Both the position numbers and the translations under genes were made by a program. Shown here piece after piece: positions 36,534-45,657 of a DNA stretch of 62,559 nucleotides. Position 1 is the first letter of the stretch; each line of letters opens with the position of its first letter. The stretch is from an uncultured Bacteroidia bacterium (lineage in GTDB: Bacteria > Bacteroidota > Bacteroidia > Bacteroidales > UBA932): the NCBI GenBank assembly GCA_902780175.1, contig CACZEU010000001.1:1-62559 (forward strand), given 5' to 3'. The notes below the pieces were generated by a model. The model had not been told where the DNA came from. It worked only from the letters and a program-made list of their open reading frames with translations, and did not search any database.

Positions 36534-38296
36534 TGAACAGGTTCGCACGCATACGTTTCGCCATTTCGGCACTGCTCCTTGCGGTGCTGGCGGCGTCCTG
36601 TTCACTCCGCGAAATCGTCTTCCTGGACGACCCCGTGCTCAATGTGAAGGTCGTCATCCCCGACGCCGTCCTCACCAAGGCGGAAACGGGAGTCCACGGC
36701 GCCTGGAGCGCCGAGCGCACAGTCAGCAGCCTGCAGGTATGGGTGTTCCGCGCAGGCGCCACCACGTCCGCGGGCCTCATCGGCTACAAGACCCTCGACC
36801 CCGACGCCCTCGCCGCCACCGGCCTGAGCAACGGTTCCGCCGCCAGGTTCTCCATCGCCGTTGACAAGAACATCCTCGAGGAGAATCCGCTCCCCAACGT
36901 CGACGTCTACGCCGTCATCAACGGTGAATCGGCCGGCTTCACCCTGGACAAATTCACTTCCGCAGCCGGCGACTGGGCCAAGGTATCCCCCGCCGACCTC
37001 ACTGCGTTCATCATGGATGCCGACAGATTCGGTGTCGACAACCTCGTTACCGCCGTTCCGTCCACCGGTCTTCCCATGGCGGGCATGATGAAGAACGAGC
37101 CCATGACCGGAGAGTATCCGGTACTCAACATCAGCACCCTTACGCTCACCCGTGCCGTATCCAAACTCCGTTTCGTCTTCTGCCAGATGACGGAAAACGG
37201 CACTCCGGTGGACGAATTCCACATCACGGGCATCAGCCTCAGCGGCCAGATTGCCCAGAGCGAAAAGCTCCTCACCGACCAGGTTTACAGCACCCACACA
37301 TACCTCACGAGGCTCTACGATTCTCAGGGTTACGTAAGCCTGAACAAGTCCTGGACGGCACCCTCCGAGCTGCCCGTTCCGGCGAATAACCCCCTGCCGG
37401 GCAACTACCTGTACGACAGTTCGATGACCGCCCAGCAGTACGAAAACATCATCGACGGCGGAGTAGACGCCGGCGTCCTCACTCAGTGGGGCCTCACATA
37501 CCTGCGCGAGACAGACAAAAAGCTTACCGGGACAATCAACTACACCGTCGGCGTCGGATCCTCCCTGCGGGCCAAGCAGGCGACGTTCACAATGGCTACC
37601 GAGGGCGACTTCACCCGCAACCACAGCTGGATAATCTACGCCTACTTCATCGGCGGCCGTCTCGTGGTGCAGCCCACGGTACTCCCCTGGATCGCCGGCA
37701 ACGACCGCTTCACATATGACACCGAGGGCTCTACCGAGCTCGGCTACGAAAAGCCCTGGCTCCGTTACGACCTTGACAAGGAATCCTGGACCTGGAACGA
37801 CACCTGGCTCGTGGTGGCTTACGGCTACGAGGGCGGTTCCGTCGGCAAGCCCACTCATTCCCCGATGTTCACCCTGGAGACCCTCAACTCTCACGAACTC
37901 GTACTCCAGCTGAACAACGACCAGTTCATCTTCGTACAGATGACATTCAGCCTGGACAGCGGAAACAACCCTACATATACCTACACCAAGCTCGGCCAGA
38001 GGCTGGAAATCCACCCTTCGCCCGACAAGCAGACCACCCATTTCTACGTGGTGCCGGTCAACGACAACGTCATGGCCGACCCGTACGTGAAGGTATTGCT
38101 CACGGAAATCCATTCCGGAGACGGTCTCCCCCCGGCAAACATCCCGTTCAACCACAACCTGCCGGGCGACGAGGACCATACTTCAATACTTATATACAAC
38201 CCCGGACGTGCCGAGTATAACGCCAACATCAACAATCACAAGAATTCGTCCAGCAACGTGCAGGCCACACAGTACTGGCTCGAGGAGGAGGATTAG
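36533..38296 (+). CDS. Fimbrial minor subunit 3, module B
   Basis: A 587-residue lipoprotein from the ATG at 36533 (MNRFARIRFAISALLLAVLAASC), one-base overlap with the previous TGA. Paralogue of 24994-26682: PDAVLTKAETGVHG, RTVSSLQVWVF, YPVLNISTLTLTRAVSKLRFVF, LRETDKKLTGTINY and RNHSWIIYAYF. The C-terminal ~150 residues differ between the two copies. Confidence 0.7.
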   Translation: MNRFARIRFAISALLLAVLAASCSLREIVFLDDPVLNVKVVIPDAVLTKAETGVHGAWSAERTVSSLQVWVFRAGATTSAGLIGYKTLDPDALAATGLSNGSAARFSIAVDKNILEENPLPNVDVYAVINGESAGFTLDKFTSAAGDWAKVSPADLTAFIMDADRFGVDNLVTAVPSTGLPMAGMMKNEPMTGEYPVLNISTLTLTRAVSKLRFVFCQMTENGTPVDEFHITGISLSGQIAQSEKLLTDQVYSTHTYLTRLYDSQGYVSLNKSWTAPSELPVPANNPLPGNYLYDSSMTAQQYENIIDGGVDAGVLTQWGLTYLRETDKKLTGTINYTVGVGSSLRAKQATFTMATEGDFTRNHSWIIYAYFIGGRLVVQPTVLPWIAGNDRFTYDTEGSTELGYEKPWLRYDLDKESWTWNDTWLVVAYGYEGGSVGKPTHSPMFTLETLNSHELVLQLNNDQFIFVQMTFSLDSGNNPTYTYTKLGQRLEIHPSPDKQTTHFYVVPVNDNVMADPYVKVLLTEIHSGDGLPPANIPFNHNLPGDEDHTSILIYNPGRAEYNANINNHKNSSSNVQATQYWLEEED

Positions 38297-38299
38297 GAT

Positions 38300-41245
38300 A
38301 TGAAGAAAGCGTCAGGATACATATTGCTGCTGATTGCGCTGGCGAGCCTCGCTGCCGGCTGCCTGCGGGAGATCGACCCCGCCATGCCCGGCGGAAAGAG
38401 CCCGCTGCTCAGCGTGCGTCCGCGCGTCTTCAACGCGTCCCGGGAAGAGATCGCCACGAAGGCCAAGGACGACACCACCATGAACATTGTCAAGGGTGAC
38501 GAGGTCAATGCCCGCGACGAACTCCGCGAGAACTTCTTCGGCAGCCTCGACATCTTCGTCAAGCGCCAGTCGGACGGCCCCGGCACTGCCTGGTTCAAGG
38601 AATATCACCTCAACGCAGGCGACGCAGGCGTCGTCATCGACCAGACCAAATACGACAACGAGAGCCTTCTTGACAAGGCCAAGCAGGCACTGGCCAGCAA
38701 CTGGGCCGAGCAGGGCTACGTTCCCGACACCCCGTACGACATCTACGTCACGGCCAACAACCCGCATACCGCCGCCGGCGTGGCTCCTGCCAACCTCACG
38801 GCGCTCCGGGCCCTGACCACCACGTCCAACGACATCTTCCGTTACTATCTCACATACACCCCGCCCCAGACAGACCGCATCTACTACACCAACTGCATGT
38901 ATTCGGAGAAGAAGAACTTCCTGATGGACGGAAAGATAGAGGGCTGGACCATCGATCCTTCCACCTCCGAGCAGGTGTTCGACGTCGATCTCAAGCGCGC
39001 CGCCGCCAAGGTCCTCATGACCGTCAGGTTCAGCGACAAGAAGACGATGGCGATGATCTCCGAGACCACGCCGTCCAATCCCGTTGCAGACACCCTCAAG
39101 GACGCCAACGGCCGTGTGGTTTACGGCACCCTCAAGGAATACATGCAGTATGTAGGCCGCTCCGCAGGCGAGCCGCGTATCAAGCCCGTCAACTTCGCAC
39201 TCACCGCGTCCGACGTCGAATACACCGGCGACACCGTTCCCGGGACCGGCAACCTGCTTGTCATCGATGGCAACTACACCACGTTCAAGGAGGGCGACAG
39301 CACCGACAATACGGACAACACCTTCGCACTCGTTACATACACATATCCGGTCGACTGGAGTTCGAGCACCTCGCGCACGCCGTACATACTTCTATCGGTG
39401 TTCTACACCCGCAACTCCGACGGCGACCAGCTCCGAAGCTACTACCGTATCCCCATCTGCGACGAGTCCACCACGACGGCCCTCGAGCGCAACAACATCT
39501 ACATCGTCGATGTTGAAATCGCCTCCCTGGGTTCGTCCAACGCATCCTTCGAGGCCCAGGACGAAGAGCTCCGCATCGAGTATCACGTCATCCCCTGGAC
39601 CGAGACCAACATGACGCAGGAGGCCACCACGGTCAAGGTTTCCGACACCAAGTACCTCACCATCATCCCGACGGAATACATCCTCAAGGGAGACGGCGAG
39701 CAGAGCGTCGACCTGCAGTGGTTCGCTTCCGTCTCCACCGACGACGGCCGTATCGTCGACATCGACGAGAGTTCCCTGAAGGTGTCCTACATCAACTACC
39801 AGAGCAACACGGTGGACATCAAGGGCACCGTAACCAAGCAGGTACGCAACGACGGCGGCACCCTCGTAACGGCCACTGCCGCCAACACCGACGGCAAGAG
39901 GGATATAGTCGTAACCTCCACGGCGCCCAACGGCACTACTGCCAAGGGCGAGAAGGTCACCATTACCCTTACCCCCGGCGGAATAATAAAGATTGATTCC
40001 GACGCCCTCCTGAGCCGCGCCATCAAGGACATCACCTTCAATGTTTACCTCCGGAACGCATCAGGCGTAGACCCGGTGCCCATCACCATACGCCACTTCC
40101 CGCTGGACAACATCCAGTCGTTCACCGGTCTGTGGTCGTCGAGGTGGGACGAGTCATACACCCAGGCTACAGTGAGGGAGTATTCATTCAACCCGTCAGC
40201 CGACGGCTGGACCACCTGGGACGGCTACGAAGACAATATCGAGTGCACGCGTGCCGAGTACAACGCCGCCGGCGAAGGAAAATCCATGCAAGTCCAGAAC
40301 AACGGTACGCCCACCGACCACGACGCAAGCGATTACTATGTCAATTATGCTACGGGCCAGACCGGCTCGACCGTCCAGACCCAGTACAGGAACAACATCA
40401 CCCAGGGAGTGAACCGTTACAACACCAACGGAGAAGCCAACGCCGCCCTTGGCGCCGACGGCTACTGGTACTGGGGCGATACGAGGACTACGGGTGACTC
40501 CGGCAATTACGACTGGCGCGGAAACAACGGCACAAGTACGACCGGCACAAGATACAGATGGACCAATTACTATCGTACCCAGTACAGGAAGACGAGTTAT
40601 TACGCCAGAAGGTACTACAGGGATGTCACCAAGGATATCCCCAGTACCGGCAGCTGGGTTGAATGGGGCGGACATGACGGAACGACCAATCAGGGCATAT
40701 ATACCGCCAAGGTCTATTACAACAACATGTGTTACGCCATCTCCGACCACGATTCCAGAGGCTCGTCCTACACCAACCTCACCAACAACCATATGTACGT
40801 ACTGCAGATTACTTCCACAAGTAACAAGTACGTCATCGGCCGTCCGGTCCTTGACGGCAATTACCAGTCGCAGGACAAGGTGGTGTCTCCCGCTTTTATG
40901 ATTGCCTCCCAGCTCGGAGCCGTCAATACCACCAACTCCGATTTGACTGCCGCAAGCCACTGCGGTACATATATGGAAGTCGGCGAAGACGGAAAACGTT
41001 TCGTGGGCTGGCGCCTCCCCACCAAACAGGAGATCGAGGTCATCATCTCCTACCAGACCGGTACCAACACCCAGAACGTCACCATGGTCACGGTTCTGGG
41101 CGGACAGTACTACTGGGCGCTTGACGGCACGACCGCATACGTCAGTTCGGGTTCCGGCGGTTCCGCCACCACGGGATACGTCCGCTGCGTCCGCGACCTT
41201 ACCCTGGAAGAAGTCGAACAACTCAACAATAGAACCAGCTTCTGA
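38300..41245 (+). CDS. Large fimbrial tip candidate with FISUMP-type C-terminus, module B
   Basis: A 981-residue lipoprotein (LAAGC). The N-terminal part resembles DUF4906-type pilins (EIATKAKDDT, SLDIFVKRQ, RNNIYIVDVEIASLG, EYHVIPWTE). A Ser/Thr/Tyr/Asn-rich region (about 610-830) has YWYWGDTRTTGDSGNYDW. The C-terminal ~110 residues are FISUMP-like: FVGWRLPTKQEIEVI ... YYWALDG ... TTGYVRCVRD. It holds the same place as 26679-29279 in module A but shares little beyond the domain plan, so the presumed adhesin has diverged most. It overlaps the next gene by one base. Confidence 0.68.
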   Translation: MKKASGYILLLIALASLAAGCLREIDPAMPGGKSPLLSVRPRVFNASREEIATKAKDDTTMNIVKGDEVNARDELRENFFGSLDIFVKRQSDGPGTAWFKEYHLNAGDAGVVIDQTKYDNESLLDKAKQALASNWAEQGYVPDTPYDIYVTANNPHTAAGVAPANLTALRALTTTSNDIFRYYLTYTPPQTDRIYYTNCMYSEKKNFLMDGKIEGWTIDPSTSEQVFDVDLKRAAAKVLMTVRFSDKKTMAMISETTPSNPVADTLKDANGRVVYGTLKEYMQYVGRSAGEPRIKPVNFALTASDVEYTGDTVPGTGNLLVIDGNYTTFKEGDSTDNTDNTFALVTYTYPVDWSSSTSRTPYILLSVFYTRNSDGDQLRSYYRIPICDESTTTALERNNIYIVDVEIASLGSSNASFEAQDEELRIEYHVIPWTETNMTQEATTVKVSDTKYLTIIPTEYILKGDGEQSVDLQWFASVSTDDGRIVDIDESSLKVSYINYQSNTVDIKGTVTKQVRNDGGTLVTATAANTDGKRDIVVTSTAPNGTTAKGEKVTITLTPGGIIKIDSDALLSRAIKDITFNVYLRNASGVDPVPITIRHFPLDNIQSFTGLWSSRWDESYTQATVREYSFNPSADGWTTWDGYEDNIECTRAEYNAAGEGKSMQVQNNGTPTDHDASDYYVNYATGQTGSTVQTQYRNNITQGVNRYNTNGEANAALGADGYWYWGDTRTTGDSGNYDWRGNNGTSTTGTRYRWTNYYRTQYRKTSYYARRYYRDVTKDIPSTGSWVEWGGHDGTTNQGIYTAKVYYNNMCYAISDHDSRGSSYTNLTNNHMYVLQITSTSNKYVIGRPVLDGNYQSQDKVVSPAFMIASQLGAVNTTNSDLTAASHCGTYMEVGEDGKRFVGWRLPTKQEIEVIISYQTGTNTQNVTMVTVLGGQYYWALDGTTAYVSSGSGGSATTGYVRCVRDLTLEEVEQLNNRTSF

Positions 41246-43521
41246 TGAAACGCCTGTCATACATACTTATCCTTACGCTGGTGTGTGACCTCTGGGGCTG
41301 CTCGCCACGGGAAATCGAGTATCCCGGATATGAGGGCGTTCCGGCGCAGCTGGTACGCGAACTCGGCCTCGACGAGCCCGAGATGCCGGTCCGCATAGGA
41401 TTCGACCTCCCCGGAGAAACACCGTCAGGCCCGGCCACCAAGGCAAGCGTAGTCGGCGGAGAAGAAGATCCGACGGATTACATCAAGACCCTCCACCTTA
41501 TTTGCTTCACCAAGGAAGGCATCTATCTCGGATGGCGCCAGGCAGTCCTCATCGGCGCGGAGCAGGATTTCACCCACAACGGACTCCACTGCCAGGGCCG
41601 CGAACTCTTTGAGGGCACCGTTCCTTCCCGAACCGCACGTATCCATTTCGTCGGCAACGTCGGGATAGGCGTCGCAAGCGGATACGCCCCGGCCAACATC
41701 CCCGGCAACGACCAGATCGGCGGCAACGAGAACACCCTCATCAAGTCGGCCAAAATGACCGTAAGCGTCACCGACCGCACAATCTGCTACTGGGGCTTCC
41801 ACGGCGAAGCCAATTCGGAAGACATGAAGTCCTGGCTGGCACTCGCCACAGTCGATGAAGTTACCGGCACGGTGACATATTCCAAGAAGGAAGGCCACAA
41901 CGTGCACCTGGTCCGCGACCGCGCGCGCGTCGACTTCGGCTATATGTTCGACACCCCCAGGACCTCCCAGGACGTGGAGGACGGCAAGACGATAACGATC
42001 AACGGCACGGCGTACACGATTTCCGGAGGCCATATCACCATCGACGGCCAGCAGTATCCCATCGACAAGAATCCCACGGACTACACCATCGTCTCCATCG
42101 ACTGGATACTCTCCAACGGCCTCAGCAAGGGCTATCTGGCACCGTATCACGACGAGAACGCCAACGACCACTTCGACGGCTATTACGACCTTTCATCGAC
42201 CCCGGCGCTCAAGGAGGACCGCCTCACCCAGTACGACAAGGCCGACGCCACCCGTTATACCGCCACCGAGAGCGACATGATGCCAATCTACGCCGGCGGC
42301 CGTTCCATAGACAATCCCCTCTTCCTCTTCGAAGACGAGAACCACGAGAACAACCCGCCCAAGATCATCCTCAAGGTGGTTTACCAGGTGGACGGCCAGT
42401 CCGGTACCAAGACCAAGTACCATACGCTCATGATGCTCAACGAGAGCCAGGAGCCCTGTACGATATTCCGCAACCACAACTATGTGCTGGATATCTTCGG
42501 AATCCCCTGGGAGGGCCTTGGATATGCAACGTTTGATGACGCCGTCCACTCCGTAACGTACGCCAACAACCAGACCGTCACCATCAGCGAGTCCGTTCCT
42601 GCCGTCAACGACGGCCGTTTCCAGCTGTCGGTACTCGGCGACACGTCCCTCATTTTCCAGGATCCTTCGCTGGTCAATACTTCGCAGACGGTTTACTTCG
42701 AATACACTTCGATGGTCAGCAGCGAGAACACTTCCGCCGTCACCGCAGCGGACTTCAAGGCTGCCTGGTCGACCGACGTACGTTCTTCGTTCGCAAGCGA
42801 AGTCATCACGGTGTCCGAGGTCAGCAACGACGGCCGTACGTTCAAGGGTTCCATCACCTTCACGCTGGGAACATCCATCAACTCCGCTCTGCAGGGCGGT
42901 ACGATAGAACTCCGCGACAAGCTCACCGGCATGACGCGATTCATCAACGTGTACACCATCGACCAGTTCAACTTCCTGCCGACCGGCAGCAGCCAGCTGC
43001 AACTCGTCAAGACTGGCGGCTCCCGTACGGTCAACGGAGTGGCGTGCGACACCTACAAGATGGACATAAGGATACCCGGAGACTACCCGCTGGGCCTTTA
43101 TTCAGTCGCGGTGAGGATGACGTCCATAACGCTCAATCCTTATTACATCGAAAGAAAGAATTCCGGCAGCACGGCTGTGGAGTTCAACGACGACAATATA
43201 GCAGTGGCGATGGGCGGCACCGAGAACGGCTCCATCCTGGACGAGGAGGTCCTGGAAGGGATGAACTTCGTCACCACCCCCGTAAGCGCCTGGAATTACC
43301 GCGCCGCGGGCGACCCGTGGAACTTCTGGTTCTTCTACAACATAGTCAACAAGCCCACCACGGAAGAAGCCGGCGAGACAGTCGAAGACACCCGCGACAA
43401 GATCTACACCATCTACTTCGACGACATCCGCCAGCTCCGAGCCCCGGCCAACCAGGCCTCGGACGTCGGTCTCTTCTTCAAGATCAAGTACTTCGGCCCC
43501 GCAGTCGCAGTGGAATACTAA
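41245..43521 (+). CDS. Fimbrial subunit 5, module B (no LRR region)
   Basis: A 758-residue lipoprotein (signal ends DLWGC). Counterpart of the protein at 29276: GPATKASVVGGEEDPTDYIKTLHLICF, ARIHFVGNVGIG, then IILKVVYQVDGQS...RNHNYVLDIFGIPW and a C-terminal beta-rich part. It lacks the BspA-type repeats that end the module A copy. Last gene of module B. No terminator is visible before the tRNA promoter, which starts four bases after the stop codon. Confidence 0.65.
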   Translation: MKRLSYILILTLVCDLWGCSPREIEYPGYEGVPAQLVRELGLDEPEMPVRIGFDLPGETPSGPATKASVVGGEEDPTDYIKTLHLICFTKEGIYLGWRQAVLIGAEQDFTHNGLHCQGRELFEGTVPSRTARIHFVGNVGIGVASGYAPANIPGNDQIGGNENTLIKSAKMTVSVTDRTICYWGFHGEANSEDMKSWLALATVDEVTGTVTYSKKEGHNVHLVRDRARVDFGYMFDTPRTSQDVEDGKTITINGTAYTISGGHITIDGQQYPIDKNPTDYTIVSIDWILSNGLSKGYLAPYHDENANDHFDGYYDLSSTPALKEDRLTQYDKADATRYTATESDMMPIYAGGRSIDNPLFLFEDENHENNPPKIILKVVYQVDGQSGTKTKYHTLMMLNESQEPCTIFRNHNYVLDIFGIPWEGLGYATFDDAVHSVTYANNQTVTISESVPAVNDGRFQLSVLGDTSLIFQDPSLVNTSQTVYFEYTSMVSSENTSAVTAADFKAAWSTDVRSSFASEVITVSEVSNDGRTFKGSITFTLGTSINSALQGGTIELRDKLTGMTRFINVYTIDQFNFLPTGSSQLQLVKTGGSRTVNGVACDTYKMDIRIPGDYPLGLYSVAVRMTSITLNPYYIERKNSGSTAVEFNDDNIAVAMGGTENGSILDEEVLEGMNFVTTPVSAWNYRAAGDPWNFWFFYNIVNKPTTEEAGETVEDTRDKIYTIYFDDIRQLRAPANQASDVGLFFKIKYFGPAVAVEY

Positions 43522-43524
43522 GAT

Positions 43525-43555
43525 TTTGCAGATTTAGGAAAGTTTGCTAAATTTG
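43525..43555 (+). promoter_or_regulatory. Exact Bacteroides-type promoter for the tRNA
   Basis: TTTG (43525-43528), 19 bp, then TAAATTTG (43548-43555): a perfect TTTG-N19-TAnnTTTG. Transcription should start near 43560. Confidence 0.8.
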
Positions 43556-43562
43556 CATCCCC

Positions 43563-43619
43563 GACTTGGGGAGTCCAACTCCGACTTGGCAATCAAGTCC
43601 AGCTTGGAGCAACCAAGTC
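43563..43619 (+). repeat. Nested short repeats in the tRNA leader
   Basis: GACTTGG occurs at 43563 and 43583; CAAGTC at 43594 and 43614. The inner pair (43583-43588 with 43594-43599) gives a 6-bp hairpin with loop GCAAT; the outer pair (43563-43569 with 43613-43619) encloses it. It may guide 5' processing of the tRNA precursor. Confidence 0.5.
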
Positions 43620-43623
43620 TGAC

Positions 43624-43697
43624 GGTCCCTTAGCTCAGTTGGTTAGAGCACCTGACTCATAATCAGGGAGTCGCAGGATCATGCCCTGCAGGGACCA
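43624..43697 (+). tRNA. tRNA with anticodon CAT (Met elongator or Ile2)
   Basis: The acceptor GGTCCCT pairs with AGGGACC and the discriminator is A. The anticodon stem CCTGA/TCAGG encloses CTCATAA, with CAT at 43658-43660. The T stem is GCAGG/CCTGC. Without modification data CAT may be Met or lysidine-modified Ile. No CCA is encoded. The T-loop reads ATCATGC where TTCRANY is expected, so T54 and A58 appear exchanged. Confidence 0.88.
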
Positions 43698-43701
43698 CAA
43701 G

Positions 43702-43745
43702 GGGAATTGCACGATCCAGTCTATGTGCTGGAAACTGCAATTCCC
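43702..43745 (+). terminator. Long hairpin after the tRNA
   Basis: GGGAATTGCA (43702-43711) pairs with TGCAATTCCC (43736-43745), with an inner CCAG/CTGG pair. TTTG follows. It probably ends or shapes the tRNA transcript. Confidence 0.6.
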
Positions 43746-43757
43746 TTTGTTATATAG

Positions 43758-43791
43758 AACCCCCTCTCCAAGTGCCTGGAAAGGGGTTTTT
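43758..43791 (+). terminator. Second terminator-like hairpin after the tRNA
   Basis: AACCCC (43758-43763) pairs with GGGGTT (43783-43788), with TCCA/TGGA inside; the T run continues to 43791. The 106-codon minus-strand open frame that runs over both hairpins is not considered a gene. Confidence 0.6.
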
Positions 43792-44077
43792 CTATCAATT
43801 TAGATCTTCCCGATCTCCCCTTGATAGATTGAAAAACCATCCCCAGAAAGCCTCTTATCGGGAAGGAATGGAGACTTTTCTGTCGCCTATTTGTCGCCAA
43901 AATCAATCTATCAAAATAAAGAGATATGACCTTCCCCTGAAACTCTGTGCAGGGGACAGATTCTAGAATCAAAGAAGCTCCATTGCATAAAGCAGTGGAG
44001 TTTCTATCAATAATGGCCTCCTCCAAATCAATTGTAGTCATCAGAACACCAACAATTCCGCATATAACTCTATTCGC

Positions 44078-44108
44078 TTTGTCTTTTGTGTCGTTTTACA
44101 TATCTTTG
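44078..44108 (+). promoter_or_regulatory. Exact Bacteroides-type promoter for the island gene
   Basis: TTTG (44078-44081), 19 bp, then TATCTTTG (44101-44108). The ATG at 44129 is 20 bases downstream. Confidence 0.8.
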
Positions 44109-44128
44109 CATAAACAACACTAAAGCAT

Positions 44129-44683
44129 ATGAAAAGAATAATCATCTTCCTCGCATTGTTATCAAGCACCATCGCCTTTGCACAAAACAAGGCTAACGAG
44201 GATAAGCAACTTACAAAGTTTGAGCAGATATCCTCACAAACCGGACGAATTGTTAAATTCCAAGATGTTAAAATGCCGAATATACCACTAAGTTATGGCG
44301 GCGGATTAAAAACCAGCATTCGGCTAGTTATGGGCGATAGTGATTCCTTTTTCTATAGAATAGAAAAGGCAGAATCATCTACCTCGCTTGGACACATTGC
44401 AATGATAGAGTATTCAGACTTGGTTGAGATTAACAAGGCCCTGGAAACATTATCGTCGGCCGTTGATGATGATGTCGCTGCTAATCCAGATTATCTTGAG
44501 AACAAATTCAGGACAGAGGATGGGTTTGAAGTAGGTTATTTTGTTTCTTACGCGAAAGCAACTTGGTTCATAAAACTTGAACGATATTCAGGTAGCACTG
44601 TTTTCCTTAAAAGTAAAGAGGATATAATCAGTTCATTTTCTGCTGCTCAAGTAAAGATAGAAGAGCTAAAAACAAAAAGATAA
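44129..44683 (+). CDS. Secreted protein of unknown function
   Basis: A 184-residue protein with a clear signal peptide (MKRIIIFLALLSSTIAFAQ), probably periplasmic or secreted. No lipobox and no known domain were recognised. The mature part is a mixed alpha/beta sequence with SYGGGLKTSIRLVMGDSDSFF, YSDLVEINKALETLSSAV and SYAKATWFIKLERY. Codon use is AT-rich, unlike the fimbrial genes on either side, which suggests transfer. It has its own perfect promoter and terminator, so it is a free-standing, probably expressed gene. Confidence 0.75.
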   Translation: MKRIIIFLALLSSTIAFAQNKANEDKQLTKFEQISSQTGRIVKFQDVKMPNIPLSYGGGLKTSIRLVMGDSDSFFYRIEKAESSTSLGHIAMIEYSDLVEINKALETLSSAVDDDVAANPDYLENKFRTEDGFEVGYFVSYAKATWFIKLERYSGSTVFLKSKEDIISSFSAAQVKIEELKTKR

Positions 44684-44737
44684 ATGGCTTGAATAGACTC
44701 TTGTATGCAATTCAAATAAAAGTCTGATGTGAGTCTT

Positions 44738-44770
44738 TGCGGGCAACAAATAACTGTTGCCCGCATTTTT
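44738..44770 (+). terminator. Intrinsic terminator
   Basis: TGCGGGCAAC (44738-44747) pairs with GTTGCCCGCA (44756-44765) around AAATAACT, followed by T. The rest of 44684-44991 has no gene or other signal that can be named. Confidence 0.9.
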
Positions 44771-44991
44771 TAATCTTTTTTCGTCCTCCAACTATTCCAC
44801 AGTCTCCCCATCCAGTTCCCACGTTTATGTAGCCAAAGGGGTTGCCCAAGACATCCTCAAGATCGTCCTGAAGTGACCCCCCCGTATTCGATTATATCAA
44901 AGATTACAACGACATCCATTCCCAACCCCACCACCATCATTCTATCCACCTGTATCCACCCCAGGATCATTTTTTTGAATACACCTATAAT

Positions 44992-45657
44992 ATGAATACA
45001 TCAGCAACCACCCCTATCAAGACTGCCATCATCTGGGCACGTACTTCTTCGTCAGGAGCACTAGAAACACGTCAGTCCACTACACGCCAGGTGGAAGATC
45101 TCCAAGACTTCGCATCCAGGAACCACTATCAGGTAGAGAAGATATTCGAGGAGCACATCAGTGGAAGAACAAAGTACGAGCACCGTGAAGTCCTTACATC
45201 AGCTATCAACTATGCCAAGGAGAACCATATCCACACCATCCTTACCACAGAACTCTCCCGTATTGGCAGATCGGATGACGTGCTCTTTATCGTCAGGGAG
45301 TGCAAGGAAGCCGGTATCAACATCTATTTCCAGAAGGAGAACCTGAACATCTTCCAGCCTGACGGTAAGCCCAACCCCTTCCTGAACATCTTCATAAGTT
45401 GTCTATCATTTGCTGCAAGCTCTGAACTGGAGGCAATACAGTCCAGGTTAAGATCGGGAAGGGACAAATGGTTACGTGAAGGAGGAAGACCAGGGAAGCC
45501 CAAAGGAAGCGGAGTAAAGACCAAGGATATGCTATCAACAGAGTACAGATCGGTCATCCGCAATCTCAAAGCAGGTCAGTCAGTGCGCAATACTGCAAAG
45601 ATATGTGGCTGTTCCCAGAGCACAGTACAGCGCATAAAGAAGACCTTCAGGATATGA
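44992..45657 (+). CDS. Small serine recombinase (resolvase/invertase family)
   Basis: A 221-residue protein. The catalytic domain begins AIIWARTSSSGALETRQST, in which Ser19 sits at the nucleophile position of the family. TTELSRIGRSDDVLFIV gives the conserved Arg pair, and a long E helix follows. The C-terminal part (about 185-221) is a helix-turn-helix, LKAGQSVRNTAKICGCSQSTVQRIKKTF, for site recognition. Such enzymes resolve or invert DNA between short sites. No recombination directionality factor or transposition gene lies near it. It stands between two fimbrial loci, so a role in DNA inversion is possible, but no inverted sites around a fimbrial promoter were found. Confidence 0.85.
   Translation: MNTSATTPIKTAIIWARTSSSGALETRQSTTRQVEDLQDFASRNHYQVEKIFEEHISGRTKYEHREVLTSAINYAKENHIHTILTTELSRIGRSDDVLFIVRECKEAGINIYFQKENLNIFQPDGKPNPFLNIFISCLSFAASSELEAIQSRLRSGRDKWLREGGRPGKPKGSGVKTKDMLSTEYRSVIRNLKAGQSVRNTAKICGCSQSTVQRIKKTFRI

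Noticed and set aside
43624..43697. tRNA 3' end as an attachment site
   Set aside because: No second copy of the tRNA 3' end was seen downstream in the island.
43721..44041. 106-codon minus-strand open frame after the tRNA
   Set aside because: It runs through two terminator-like hairpins, has no recognised domain and no promoter.
44992..45657. Serine recombinase as a fimbrial promoter invertase
   Set aside because: No inverted repeat pair flanking any of the fimbrial promoters was found by eye; only the weak 12-bp pair around the hydrolase gene exists, and it does not enclose a fimbrial promoter.
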